This document shows, piece by piece, positions 33,035 to 41,616 of a stretch of DNA of 64,000 nucleotides. The translations under genes and the position numbers were made by a program. Source of the stretch: Microcaldota archaeon (GTDB lineage: Archaea > Micrarchaeota > Micrarchaeia > Micrarchaeales > Micrarchaeaceae); NCBI GenBank assembly GCA_021799635.1, contig JAJZAB010000002.1, positions 46,393 to 110,392 of the forward strand. The letters are read 5' to 3'. Position 1 is the first letter of the stretch, and each line of letters begins with the position of its first letter. The notes beneath the pieces are model-generated. The model had not been told where the DNA came from, did no database searches, and saw nothing but the letters and a program-made list of their open reading frames with translations.

Positions 33035-33072
33035 TTATTAGATATCTAATAAGCGATAAAATATATAAAGGC
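33035..33072 (-). promoter_or_regulatory. Promoter and palindromic operator of the PadR/ABC operon
   Basis: TTATTAGATATCTAATAA (33035-33052) is a perfect 18-base palindrome. On the minus strand it lies just downstream of a TATATATTTTATC box (about 33057-33070) and 16 bases before the padR start, covering the expected transcription start. A dimeric PadR bound here would block initiation. Confidence 0.65.
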
Positions 33073-33264
33073 TTCTAGTGCTCACGCGAACAAAATGCCC
33101 AGCCGCATCGCAAAGGTATCGCAAGCCAGGGGACGGAGCCACCATATATAAGCCTTTACGCAAATATTTATCAATGTGAGCGGGAAAACCCACACTCTTC
33201 AGAGGTGGGATGAGAGCGAACCGCAGAAAAGCAAGGCATATAAACTTTAATAATGTAAAAAAAT

Positions 33265-34458
33265 ATGGTAATCTTGAAAAAGACATACAGATATAGGGCG
33301 TATCCTTCGCAGCCACAGAAGTCTGCACTCAACCGCCAGATGTACCTATCGAAACAACTCTACAATCTCCTCCTTGAACAATCACAAAAACACTTCAAGG
33401 AGACTGGAAAGACGTTCACGAAATACGACATGAACAAATGGATTACAAAACTCAAGAAGAAGAACCCAGAATTCAACGAACTATACTCACAGGTCTGCCA
33501 GAACATCGCAGACAGGATTTCAAAGGCGTACCAAAACTTCTTCAGGAGGATAAAGGAGAGAAAACAGGGAAAGAAGGTAAAAGCCGGCTTCCCCCGTTTC
33601 AAATCATACATCTCCTCACTGACATACCCACAATCTGGATTCAAACCAGAAAAGAAGAAGGTTTCCATTTCAAAAATCGGCAGGGTGAATTTCGTCAATC
33701 ACAGAGAGATGGAGGGAAAGATAAAGATGATGTCTATAAAACAGACAAAATCGCAGGAATGGTATATCACCTTCTCGGTAGAAAAAGAGGATACACCATT
33801 GTTCTCGAACAACAAACCACAGGTAGGGATTGACTTGGGGCTCAAGGAGTATGCGACCCTGTCTGATGGAACAAGAATCCTAAATCCGAGAATCTCGGAT
33901 AAATCCATAGATAAACTGAAAACGATTCAGAGAAGGCTCTCAAATAAAAAGAGAGGGGGCAGGAACAGGAGAAGAGCAAAGATAAAACTTGCGAGGATTT
34001 CAGAACACGCCGCAAGGCAGCGGGATGACTTCCTTCACAAGACATCCCATCATCTCGTCAATTCATATTCATTCATTGCATACGAGGAACTGAAGATTGC
34101 AAATATGGTGAAGAATCATTATCTTGCAAGACAGATTACAGATGTTTCTTGGGGAAACTTCATCCAATACCTCTGCTACAAGGCCGAAAGCGCTGGTTGC
34201 AGGGCGGTTGGAGTGAATCCAAAGAACACCTCCAAAACGTGCAGTGACTGTGGAAATATACGGGATATTGAATTGGGTGAAAGGACATATCTCTGCCAGA
34301 AGTGCGGAATGTTGAAGGACAGGGACTTGAACGCCGCGATCAATATTCTATCTACCGCAGGACTTGCGGAAAGTAACGCCTCCGGAGACGTTGTAAGACC
34401 TCAACTACAGGAGGCAGCCGTCGTTGAATCAGGAACTATATTTGGTGGTTCAAGATGA
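33265..34458 (+). CDS. tnpB: TnpB RNA-guided nuclease (IS605 OrfB)
   Basis: 397 residues. RuvC residues are all present: Asp190 in QVGIDLGLKEYA, Glu274/275 in AYEELKIAN and Asp354 in KDRDLNAAINIL. The zinc finger is CSDCGNIRD and CQKCGML (Cys 326, 329, 344, 347). The N-terminal TYRYRAYPSQPQK is the usual start, and GNRRRAKIKLARISEHAA-like basic helices precede the Glu. TnpB cuts DNA guided by an RNA from the element's right end. The promoter box CATATAAAC lies about 25 bases before the ATG. It appears intact and possibly active. Confidence 0.93.
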   Translation: MVILKKTYRYRAYPSQPQKSALNRQMYLSKQLYNLLLEQSQKHFKETGKTFTKYDMNKWITKLKKKNPEFNELYSQVCQNIADRISKAYQNFFRRIKERKQGKKVKAGFPRFKSYISSLTYPQSGFKPEKKKVSISKIGRVNFVNHREMEGKIKMMSIKQTKSQEWYITFSVEKEDTPLFSNNKPQVGIDLGLKEYATLSDGTRILNPRISDKSIDKLKTIQRRLSNKKRGGRNRRRAKIKLARISEHAARQRDDFLHKTSHHLVNSYSFIAYEELKIANMVKNHYLARQITDVSWGNFIQYLCYKAESAGCRAVGVNPKNTSKTCSDCGNIRDIELGERTYLCQKCGMLKDRDLNAAINILSTAGLAESNASGDVVRPQLQEAAVVESGTIFGGSR

Positions 34459-34514
34459 CCAATCAAAAAGCCGCCATTGGAAGCCCACGACTTCAGTCGT
34501 GGGAGGATGTCACC
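34380..34514 (+). ncRNA. Candidate right-end RNA (omega RNA scaffold)
   Basis: In characterised TnpB elements the guide scaffold is encoded across the 3' end of tnpB and the right-end hairpin, and the guide is the flanking DNA. The same layout is present here: the hairpin at 34484-34503 and the element edge at about 34514. The extent is inferred from the family, not read from the sequence. Confidence 0.4.
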
Positions 34515-34525
34515 AATGTGATAAA

Positions 34526-35068
34526 ATGATACTTTCAGACTACGACCTGCACAACGCCATAGCGCACCATAGGATAGTTATAAAGCCGTTTTCCAGGCAT
34601 ACAATCAGGGAGAACGGGGTGGATTTCAGGCTTTCTGACCAGATCGCCAGGCACAATAAATTTAAGAAAGGGTTTGTGCTGGACCCGACAAACGAAAGGC
34701 ACGTCAGGGATACGTACCAGCTCTCCAAAGGCGTTAAGACGCTGGTCATCGGGTCAAACGAACAGGTGCTGCTCTCCACTCATGAATATATGGAGATGCC
34801 GGATGACGTCATGGGGTTTGTTGAGCTGAGGAGTACGTGGGCAAGGCACGGAATCTCCATGCCGCCAACTATAATAGATGCAGGGTTCAAGGGCAACGTT
34901 ACCCTAGAGGTAATAAACAACGCGCCTTACAGCATAGCTCTCATGCCAAAGCAGCGCTTCGCACACATAATATTTGTGAAGACGAACAGCAAGGTGGAGA
35001 AGGTCTACAGCGGGAAATATCAGGGTCAGGTGGGCGTGCGGCTGCCAAAGCTGATTCAGCGGTCTTGA
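34526..35068 (+). CDS. dcd: dCTP deaminase
   Basis: 180 residues from ATG 34526; a longer frame runs back into the insertion element and is not used. MILSDYDLHNAIAHHRIVI is the typical start. VDFRLSDQIARH, FVELRSTWARHGISMPPTI (with the Arg-Ser and catalytic region) and DAGFKGNVTLEVIN are conserved. The enzyme turns dCTP into dUTP for thymidylate synthesis; bifunctional dCTP deaminase/dUTPases share these motifs. The TnpB element abuts the gene, so its native promoter may be lost and expression may depend on element sequences. Confidence 0.9.
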   Translation: MILSDYDLHNAIAHHRIVIKPFSRHTIRENGVDFRLSDQIARHNKFKKGFVLDPTNERHVRDTYQLSKGVKTLVIGSNEQVLLSTHEYMEMPDDVMGFVELRSTWARHGISMPPTIIDAGFKGNVTLEVINNAPYSIALMPKQRFAHIIFVKTNSKVEKVYSGKYQGQVGVRLPKLIQRS

Positions 35069-35228
35069 TGCGGCGACGACAGCACCGCTGCCCTCCGCAG
35101 CCTATTCAGTGCGCTGGTTATGATTTGCTTCCGTCCCAGAGTTCCATGGCAGCAGGCGTATAACTAATCTGTATTTTTATATTTTGCCTTGGATTGATAA
35201 AAAGTGCAATGGCGACCACGGGAGAAAA

Positions 35229-36356
35229 ATGATAAAAGTAATAGGTAGGAGGGACATTCTAGACATAGTATCGATGTTCCTCATCGTGCAGTTTGCTGGG
35301 GTAACAATAGCCAGCCTTGTGGTCTACACCTCGACGATATCACTAATACAGAATGGCATAACAAGCCAGTACACTACACTGCTATCCTACATACTGGATG
35401 CCATACTTATAGTGACCGTATCTTTCCTGTTCATAAGCAGGCACAGCCACCACCACAAGGCGCTCGAGGACAGCATATTCTTCGGGGTGCTGGAGGCCGT
35501 GGTTGTGATAGCCACATCCTTCTTCTTCTTCCTGTATATATTCGACCTGCTGCTCCCCAGGCAGTACATACCGGTCGCGTTCTTCGGGGCTCTCGGGTGT
35601 GCTCTGCTGCTCATAGCGGCCAAAGACATAGATCCAAAGATAAGGAACAGCGTCACCATAATATCCAGCATGGGCGTTGGCCTGCTGCTAGGCCTGTACT
35701 TCAAGTTCGAGTACGCTCTTATAGGACTTGCCATAGTGGCTGCTTACGACTACATATCGGTCTTCGTGACCAAATCCATGATAAAGCTCGCGCGGGTAGT
35801 CACGACGAGGAACATGGCCCTGATAATAAGCACGGCGCACCTCGAGGCCGTGCCTCAGGAAAGGTTCCCAGCCAAAGAGGTCAGGGAGTACAAAGACTAC
35901 CTATACCAGACGCACAAGGCCAAGGACCCAGCCTACTGGAGGATACTCAGCTCTGGCAGGCTGCCGGTCATGTCGCAGATATCCTTGGGAGAGGGCGACC
36001 TCGGGCTGCCGCTCATGGCAGCTGTCAGCGCATACTACACCTTCGCCAGCCCGGTCATAGCGATAATGGTAATAATCGGAGCGCTGGCAGGGCTCCTGGC
36101 AGCCATAGCCATGCTCAGGGTGTACAGGGGAGCGCTGCCCGCCATACCGCCGCTGTTCGCCTTCATAAGCATATTCTCAGGGTTCGGGCTAGCAATAACA
36201 GGCAACATATCATCATACTATTCGGTGCTGCTTGTGGCTGCCGGCGTAGCCATGATAACCTTCGGACTCTCAATAAAGATAGTGGAGAAGAGGTCGCGTA
36301 AGCCAGCCCAGGTACGACACGCCGCATACAGGGCGCAGGGAGGTGCACACAGATGA
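35229..36356 (+). CDS. Presenilin/signal peptide peptidase-like intramembrane aspartyl protease
   Basis: 375 residues from ATG 35229 (a TTG at 35184 is a worse choice because the TATA-like sequence at 35171-35183 would start transcription near 35205). About nine membrane helices. The catalytic pair is AAYDYISVFV (YD, Asp174) and SLGEGDLGLPL (GxGD, Asp257), and ALPAIPPLFAF holds a PAL-like motif. These proteases cut membrane-spanning segments such as signal peptides. The gene overlaps the next small membrane gene by 4 bases. Confidence 0.88.
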   Translation: MIKVIGRRDILDIVSMFLIVQFAGVTIASLVVYTSTISLIQNGITSQYTTLLSYILDAILIVTVSFLFISRHSHHHKALEDSIFFGVLEAVVVIATSFFFFLYIFDLLLPRQYIPVAFFGALGCALLLIAAKDIDPKIRNSVTIISSMGVGLLLGLYFKFEYALIGLAIVAAYDYISVFVTKSMIKLARVVTTRNMALIISTAHLEAVPQERFPAKEVREYKDYLYQTHKAKDPAYWRILSSGRLPVMSQISLGEGDLGLPLMAAVSAYYTFASPVIAIMVIIGALAGLLAAIAMLRVYRGALPAIPPLFAFISIFSGFGLAITGNISSYYSVLLVAAGVAMITFGLSIKIVEKRSRKPAQVRHAAYRAQGGAHR

Positions 36357-36685
36357 GCGGCATACTCCTGGCTTTCGGCACAGGCATACTAATAGGGATA
36401 ATTCTCTCCCTTTTCATAGCAAGGGGAGTGCCGTCCAGGCGCACAAGGGAGAAGGCCGGAATGTACATAAAATCATACGGCAGGTACTACAAGATAGACA
36501 GCTACATGCTGGGGTTTATGCTGCTTGCCATGGGTTTGATCGTTTTGGCTGCTGCCGTTCTCTTCCGCGTCCAGCAGCTGGGGATTAGCGGGATCACTGT
36601 GGCAAGCCTAGGCCTCGGCGTGGCTCTCGGCGACCTGCCCAGCCTGCTGTCCGACGCAGCTTTCAGGATAAGGAAGAGATACTGA
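36353..36685 (+). CDS. Small membrane protein coupled to the protease gene
   Basis: 110 residues with an N-terminal membrane helix (LLAFGTGILIGIILSLFIA), a basic cytoplasmic segment (RTREKAGMYIKSYGRYYK) and two further helices. The start overlaps the protease stop (ATGA), indicating translational coupling and perhaps a physical partner. No family was recognised; a protease accessory subunit is only a guess. Confidence 0.6.
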   Translation: MSGILLAFGTGILIGIILSLFIARGVPSRRTREKAGMYIKSYGRYYKIDSYMLGFMLLAMGLIVLAAAVLFRVQQLGISGITVASLGLGVALGDLPSLLSDAAFRIRKRY

Positions 36686-36735
36686 ACCATGCTGTTTGCA
36701 AAAGCCCATGGCTGAAAGCCCGCGGAGGTAGGATG
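36681..36735 (+). repeat. Solitary IS605-type end hairpin (relic 3)
   Basis: AAGCCCATGGCTGAAAGCC followed by CGCGGAGGTAGGATGTCAG has the order of the intact element's right end (AAGCCCAC...GTGGGAGGATGTCAC), with a degenerate stem. It fills the gap between the small membrane gene and the infB stop codon. Confidence 0.4.
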
Positions 36736-38499
36736 TCAGTGCTTCCTGACATTCCTTTTTATCCTTATTATCATTTCAAGCAGCTCCCTCTCCGCATCGC
36801 CTATCAGGCCGTTGAACTCTCCCTTCAGCAGCCTTTCATCGTCATCGCTGACCCTGGTGTACAAGACCTGCTTCTCCCTGACCTGCCTGCCAAAAGCCGG
36901 CTCATCCATGGATATCGCCACGCTGTCCCCGCTCTTTGCCGACTCCAGCGGCGACTTCTCATTCTGTATGCCCTTTATCCTGCCCACAACGTCACCAATC
37001 TCATTTATCATGAGGTATCCTGGGCGTATCCTGCCTCCGAGCACGCTAACTCCGAATATGGCCGGGTGGGACACCCTGAAGCAGCTGTTTGGGAGCACCT
37101 CAACCTTGCCAGGGAAGGTTATCTTGGCTTCCATGTCTCTTATGCTGCGCTTCCTTATCTCGTCTACAAACAGCCTATAGTCGTCTATAAGCTTGTATAT
37201 TATATTCCCACTGATTATTTTTGTCCCGCTTCCGAAAGAGGCGTCTGCAGCTTCGCTCTCCAGCGGCACGTTGAAAGAAAGCACCGCTGCGTAGGCAGGA
37301 TCTGACTGCATCTGGGTGAACGCGTCTATTACATCCCTCTTGGTAACCATGCCCAGCCCCTTTTTGCTGATCTTGAAGCCTCCAGCCTCAAGCAGCCTAG
37401 ACACTGCCTCTATGCTGCCTATAGAGTCAGCCTTGAGCACCACCCCGACGCTGTCGGTCTTGAATATCTCCTTCAGCTCAGTTCCTATCTGTCTTTCGTA
37501 ATCTACTCCTGCCACGGCCTGCATCACCGGAGAGCCTGGCATGGCCTCGTCAAGCCCAGTGCCGCTTATCTTGACCCCGGAGGCCGCGTGGACCTCCTCT
37601 ACGTAGAAGAACCTGCTCGTGCTCTCCCTTATCTCCTGCAGCGGCCTTGGCTTCAGAAGCGCCTTTATCTTGGCAGTGGCTACAGAATTGCCTGCTGCAA
37701 AGGCTATGGTGTCATTTACCCTGAGGCTGCCATCGTAGATTATCACGTCTATGGTCGTGCCCAGTCCCTTCACCTCCTTCCTCTCAAGTATGCTGCCCCT
37801 GCCAGGGCCGCTTACCTCTATGTTAAGCTTCATCTCAAGGAATCTCTGCGCCAGTCCTGTTACAAGCATAAGCAGCTCCGCGACGCCCTCCCCTGTCTTG
37901 GCGCTGAGCGGCACTATAGCCACCTCCTTCTGGAAGTTTTTGATCCTGTCGAACCTTTCGCTGGAAAATCCGAGCTCGCTAATCCTACCTACTATTCCGA
38001 ATACCCTGTTCTCCACCTCAGCCTGCACCATGTCGTTCTGCTTCTCCATGGCCTCCAGAAAACTCCTGGATTTTGATGGTATCCATCCAGTTACAAGGTC
38101 TATCTTGTTCGCTGCTATTATGAACGGCGTCTTGTACTCCCTAAGTATCTCAATCGCTTCTATGGTCTGCGGCTCAAAACCCTTGGTCACATCTACCACA
38201 AGGATGGCAAGGTCTGCCACGCTCCCTCCCCTCCTCCTGAGGTTTGTGAACGCCTCGTGGCCAGGGGTGTCTATGAAGAGCAGGCCTGGTATAGTCACCT
38301 TTGTGCCCATCCTCTCCAGCATAGGCCCGCAGATGCTTTCAACCACGCTTATGGGCACCTCGCTGGCCCCTATGTGCTGGGTTATGCCTCCGGCTTCCCG
38401 CGAGGCCACGGCCGTATTCCTTATGCGGTCTAGCAGCGCAGTTTTTCCGTGGTCCACGTGCCCCATCACGACTATTATAGGCTGCCGTATCACTTTCAT
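36736..38499 (-). CDS. infB: Translation initiation factor aIF5B
   Basis: 587 residues from ATG 38499, leaderless after an ATTTATAAC box about 22 bases upstream. G domain: VVMGHVDHGKTALLDRI (G1), TPGHEAFTNLRRRG (G3), ANKIDL (G4) and PLSAKTGEG (G5). Domains II-IV follow, with the archaeal C-terminus ending KRNVRKH. aIF5B promotes ribosomal subunit joining. It lacks the long N-terminal extension of eukaryotic eIF5B, as usual for archaea. It diverges from ndk, with promoters in the 64-base gap. Confidence 0.96.
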   Translation of the reverse strand: MKVIRQPIIVVMGHVDHGKTALLDRIRNTAVASREAGGITQHIGASEVPISVVESICGPMLERMGTKVTIPGLLFIDTPGHEAFTNLRRRGGSVADLAILVVDVTKGFEPQTIEAIEILREYKTPFIIAANKIDLVTGWIPSKSRSFLEAMEKQNDMVQAEVENRVFGIVGRISELGFSSERFDRIKNFQKEVAIVPLSAKTGEGVAELLMLVTGLAQRFLEMKLNIEVSGPGRGSILERKEVKGLGTTIDVIIYDGSLRVNDTIAFAAGNSVATAKIKALLKPRPLQEIRESTSRFFYVEEVHAASGVKISGTGLDEAMPGSPVMQAVAGVDYERQIGTELKEIFKTDSVGVVLKADSIGSIEAVSRLLEAGGFKISKKGLGMVTKRDVIDAFTQMQSDPAYAAVLSFNVPLESEAADASFGSGTKIISGNIIYKLIDDYRLFVDEIRKRSIRDMEAKITFPGKVEVLPNSCFRVSHPAIFGVSVLGGRIRPGYLMINEIGDVVGRIKGIQNEKSPLESAKSGDSVAISMDEPAFGRQVREKQVLYTRVSDDDERLLKGEFNGLIGDAERELLEMIIRIKRNVRKH

Positions 38500-38563
38500 C
38501 CCCAAAAACAAGAAGTTATAAATAGTATTTTATCTACCAAATATAAAAACATAGGTGTAATCA

Positions 38564-39124
38564 ATGGAAAGAACCCTGGTTCTGATAAAGCCTGATGGAG
38601 TTGCGCGCGCCATTATAGGAAGGGTGGTATCGAGGTTCGAGGACGCCGGGCTCAAGGTGGTTGCGCTCAAGATGCTGACCCCATCCAAGAAGATGGCCGA
38701 GGCGCACTACCCGATGGAAAAGCAGTGGTATGAGAACCTGTGGAACAATACAAAGAAATCATACGATTCAAAAGGGGAAGAGTTCACGGAAACTCCGGTG
38801 CAGACCGGGAGGAGGGTCAGGAACATGCTCATAAAGCACATAACCAGCGGCCCAGTAGTCGCGATGGTGATCGAGGGCAATGAGTCAGTTGACATAGTGA
38901 GGAAAATATGCGGGGCAACCTCACCGTCCAGGGCTGACCCTTCAACAATAAGGGGTAGCCTGGCTAGCGATTCTTACTCCCTGGCAGACGCCTCCAAGAG
39001 GTCGGTCAAGAACATAGTCCACGCGTCTGACAGCGCGAGGTCGGCGCAGCGCGAGATATCGGTATGGTTTTCCAGCGATGAGATAAACGGATATGCGAGG
39101 GCTGACGAGCCAGCGCTTTACTAG
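38564..39124 (+). CDS. ndk: Nucleoside diphosphate kinase
   Basis: 186 residues. ERTLVLIKPDGVARAIIGRV is the family start, and the phosphorylated His is in KNIVHASDSARSAQREI. It is about 35-45 residues longer than bacterial enzymes because of an insertion after the Kpn loop region (YENLWNNTKKSYDSKGEEF), as in several archaea. It balances NTP and dNTP pools. A TATA-like AAATATAAAAAC lies about 20 bases upstream with AGGTG near the ATG. Confidence 0.95.
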   Translation: MERTLVLIKPDGVARAIIGRVVSRFEDAGLKVVALKMLTPSKKMAEAHYPMEKQWYENLWNNTKKSYDSKGEEFTETPVQTGRRVRNMLIKHITSGPVVAMVIEGNESVDIVRKICGATSPSRADPSTIRGSLASDSYSLADASKRSVKNIVHASDSARSAQREISVWFSSDEINGYARADEPALY

Positions 39125-39149
39125 TTCGCAGGATTGCATAGGCGGCCGC

Positions 39150-39365
39150 CTATGTGACGTTGACCGAAGTTATTATCGTGGTTGTAGTCTGCACAGAGGT
39201 GGTGGTCGGAACAGCAGGCACCGTTGTAGTAGTTGTTGAGGTCGTGCCAAAAATGGCGTCTATTATAAGGCCGAAGCCGTTGTGCTTTATGAATATGAAC
39301 AGGGCTATAGTCATGAATATTATCACAACTATAACTATAGCAATCATCAGGGGCAAAAGATCCAT
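39150..39365 (-). CDS. Small membrane-anchored Thr-rich protein
   Basis: 71 residues from ATG 39365, selected by a GGTGA Shine-Dalgarno sequence eight bases upstream. One long membrane helix (PLMIAIVIVVIIFMTIALFI) is followed by IKHNGFGLIIDAIFG and a tail of Thr and Val (TTSTTTTTVPAVPTTTSVQ), which is probably extracellular and may be glycosylated. No homology was recognised. Confidence 0.55.
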   Translation of the reverse strand: MDLLPLMIAIVIVVIIFMTIALFIFIKHNGFGLIIDAIFGTTSTTTTTVPAVPTTTSVQTTTTIITSVNVT

Positions 39366-39428
39366 AGTAAATTCACCTTGGTGCACCAATCCTTTTATGA
39401 AAATTCCATAGCGTTCAGCATAGAAGGC

Positions 39429-39740
39429 TCAGCTGCTGTATTTAAGGGTGTCGCTCATCATCTCAGGAGTCCACATGGGATCCCAGACGAGATCGATGTC
39501 TACCTTCCCTATGCCCGGCATAGCTTCAAGCCTTAGCTGGACGTCGGCAAGTATTATGCTTGTAACAGGGCACATGGCGCTGGTCATGGTAAGGGTCACT
39601 TTTACGTCGTTATTTTCGCTCACTGATATGCCCTGTATCAAGCCTATATCAACTATGTTTGCGCCCAGTTCTGGGTCCTGGCACATGGACAGCGCCCCAA
39701 CTATATCCTTCCTGCTAAACAAGCTTTCACCTCCAAACAT
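39429..39740 (-). CDS. MIP18/DUF59 iron-sulfur cluster assembly protein (SufT-like)
   Basis: 103 residues, a single DUF59 domain: ALSMCQDPELGANIVDIGLI, VKVTLTMTSAMCPVTSI with the conserved Cys, and VDIDLVWDPMWTPEMMSD at the end. Such proteins help load Fe-S clusters into targets. Two starts are possible: ATG 39740, or TTG 39724, which follows a strong GGAGGTGA. The TTTAAAAATATAA box would place transcription nearer to the TTG, so the first five codons may not be translated. Confidence 0.9.
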   Translation of the reverse strand: MFGGESLFSRKDIVGALSMCQDPELGANIVDIGLIQGISVSENNDVKVTLTMTSAMCPVTSIILADVQLRLEAMPGIGKVDIDLVWDPMWTPEMMSDTLKYSS

Positions 39741-39810
39741 TTATATTTTTAAAGCAATATTATTTAGAATGGCATATATTTAATAATTTACAAACAGGAC
39801 CGGTGCGGCA

Positions 39811-40227
39811 ATGCAAAAATCAATTCCTAAGAAGGACACAGGAGTTACGTCAGCCATGGTGCTGCTGATACTGGGCGGCCTGCTGGTGTTTGCCTCAGGC
39901 ATCGCGGCGCTGCTGGTCGGAAGCTTTGTAAACCACATACCACAAAACCTCACGATAAACGGCACCAATGGCACAAGGATATACGTTAAGGGCGTAGTAG
40001 GGAAGGTCGGGCTGCTCGGGGAGGTAGCAGGCACGCTTGGTATAACATCAGGGATAGTCATGATGGCGTGCGCTGTCATGCTCTACAGGAAGCCCCAGAA
40101 AGCCGAGCTGTTCGGCGTGATTGGGCTGATATTCACGATTATAAGCCTGAGCAGCTCAGGCGGGTTCTTCATAGGCTTTGTGCTCGGCCTTGTAGGAAGC
40201 ATAATGGGCATAATGCACAACAAATGA
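39811..40227 (+). CDS. Four-helix membrane protein
   Basis: 138 residues with four predicted membrane helices: residues about 14-36 (SAMVLLILGGLLVFASGIAA), 72-92, 101-118 and 118-135. An extracytoplasmic loop between helices 1 and 2 has two NxT sequons (NLTINGTNGT). The layout resembles DUF4064-type proteins but the match is not certain. The gene stands alone and diverges from the DUF59 gene. Confidence 0.6.
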   Translation: MQKSIPKKDTGVTSAMVLLILGGLLVFASGIAALLVGSFVNHIPQNLTINGTNGTRIYVKGVVGKVGLLGEVAGTLGITSGIVMMACAVMLYRKPQKAELFGVIGLIFTIISLSSSGGFFIGFVLGLVGSIMGIMHNK

Positions 40228-40289
40228 CACGCAAGGAAAAAGCATAGCCGGAAGTCCACCGCGCGAATCAATCCCAACGATTCCGGTAA

Positions 40290-41030
40290 CTATTTGTAGA
40301 TGAACTCGGCATCCACGCTTTCTTCCACGCTAATCTTGCCAGAGTAGAACAGGCTGTTCACGTTGGCGGTTATGTTCTGCGGGCTGTCCAGCTGCGCGCC
40401 GTAGAGCATTATGGGATACGGGTACACTCCGTAGTAGCTGTTTATAGTTACATTGTACAGGGCCGCATTGCTAGAGACTGCATCTGCCATGGATGTTGCG
40501 TTGGCTATGGCATAGTTTATCGCTTCGCTGCGCAGCGCGCCGGCCTTCTGGCTTGAAACGCCGGGCTCCACGCTGCTGATGTAGACATTTGGCACTGAGC
40601 TTATGTTTAGGAGCGCAGCCACCGTGTCATTAATATCAACGATGGTGACCTTAAGGCTCTCGTAAGCCTCGTAAGAGCTGCTGTTGAACGCCCTGGAAAC
40701 GCTGTATCCCTCAGTTGACACCATGCTTGCGTTGTTTCCCGTGTATCTCATAAGCGTGTTGTTGAGCACACCAAGGGTTGATGAAAGATTCAGGACCGCT
40801 TTTCTGCTGGTTGAGCCAGTCCCGTTCACGTATAGGTAAATTACAGCCTGGTCAGGCGAGCCGTACGCCGCGCCAATCGCGCTGACTGATATGACCTTTC
40901 TGCTGCTCTGTGCCCCGAAGCCGTTGGGGAACAGCACGAAAACTGAAACTATAAGCACCACGGCCACAAACGCCACGATTACGGTAATGTTGTTAGTACC
41001 GACGTTCTGCACACAAACACCTTCAGCCAT
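40290..41030 (-). CDS. SIMPL-domain (DUF541) exported protein
   Basis: 246 residues. An N-terminal membrane anchor (ITVIVAFVAVVLIVSVFVLF) is followed by the SIMPL domain: ISVSAIGAAYGSPDQAVIYL, LRSEAINYAIANATSMADAV and a C-terminal ISVEESVDAEFIY strand. Many NxS/T sites in the outer part fit an S-layer-exposed protein. SIMPL proteins are widespread cell-envelope proteins without a settled function. The gene is free-standing on the minus strand. Confidence 0.85.
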   Translation of the reverse strand: MAEGVCVQNVGTNNITVIVAFVAVVLIVSVFVLFPNGFGAQSSRKVISVSAIGAAYGSPDQAVIYLYVNGTGSTSRKAVLNLSSTLGVLNNTLMRYTGNNASMVSTEGYSVSRAFNSSSYEAYESLKVTIVDINDTVAALLNISSVPNVYISSVEPGVSSQKAGALRSEAINYAIANATSMADAVSSNAALYNVTINSYYGVYPYPIMLYGAQLDSPQNITANVNSLFYSGKISVEESVDAEFIYK

Positions 41031-41157
41031 AAAGGTTTTTATAGCACTTTATTTAAATCTATTGAATAAATATTACCGAAACAAGGCCTGCAAATGCACT
41101 CTGCGCTGGCTCCGGTAATCTTGGCCGGAAATTAGATTACGGGCAGGCACCTGGACG

Positions 41158-41616
41158 ATGATCATGTTTGAAAACATACAGTTTGTGCATTGCGCGCTGC
41201 CAGACATGTCGCTCAACGAGATTGACGTATCAATAAAGCTGGCTGACGGGGTAGCGCTCAAGTCGCCGCTGGCCGTTGAGGCGGAGAGCCAGGGAGAGGC
41301 GAAGGCGCTCTCAGCAAGCAACGAAGGCATACTATTTTTAGCCAATTCTTCCGGCAGCCGCGCCTTTTTCCTGAATGGCTCCGAGCTGCCGAGCCTGCAG
41401 CAGCCCCCAGGCTTCCAGCGCGTTGGAGACGGGCTAGAGGCGGCCAAGTGCCTCAGGGCGAAAGAAGGCGCCATGCCATCCATCGGCGCGGCCGGTGTCA
41501 AAGACATAGACACGTTCACAAAGCAGCTCAAAATAGCCATGTTCCTGACAAATTCAAGGAACATAGAAGAATTGAGGAAGGCTCCAATATACCACACCAG
41601 TGACGGCCATGCCTGA
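41158..41616 (+). CDS. Shortened IDI-2-like protein next to IDI-2
   Basis: 152 residues. The N-terminal part IQFVHCALPDMSLNEIDVSI resembles the xLVHxALPExDLxEIDxS segment of type II isopentenyl-diphosphate isomerases, and the C-terminal KQLKIAMFLTNSRNIEELRK resembles their last helices (LxxAMFLTGxxNIxELRK). The central FMN-binding barrel is missing, including the MTGG, GSQR and QEPEGD motifs. It overlaps the full-length fni downstream by a few bases. It may be a non-catalytic partner of the octameric enzyme or a deletion relic that kept its frame. The resemblance is from memory of the family and needs alignment. Confidence 0.5.
   Translation: MIMFENIQFVHCALPDMSLNEIDVSIKLADGVALKSPLAVEAESQGEAKALSASNEGILFLANSSGSRAFFLNGSELPSLQQPPGFQRVGDGLEAAKCLRAKEGAMPSIGAAGVKDIDTFTKQLKIAMFLTNSRNIEELRKAPIYHTSDGHA

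Larger units (their letters stand above)
33176..34515 (+). mobile_element. IS1341-type (TnpB-only) IS605-family element
   Basis: Left end with hairpin at 33183-33214 (CCCACACTC TTCA GAGGTGGG type), the tnpB gene, and right end with hairpin CCCACGAC TTCA GTCGTGGG at 34484-34503 followed by AGGATGTCAC. There is no tnpA; the IS200 transposase at 5 kb could act in trans. The right end lies 11 bases before the dcd start codon, so the element replaced or displaced the dcd promoter. The left end is preceded by TTTATCAA (33167-33174), which may be the insertion-target motif. Confidence 0.8.
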
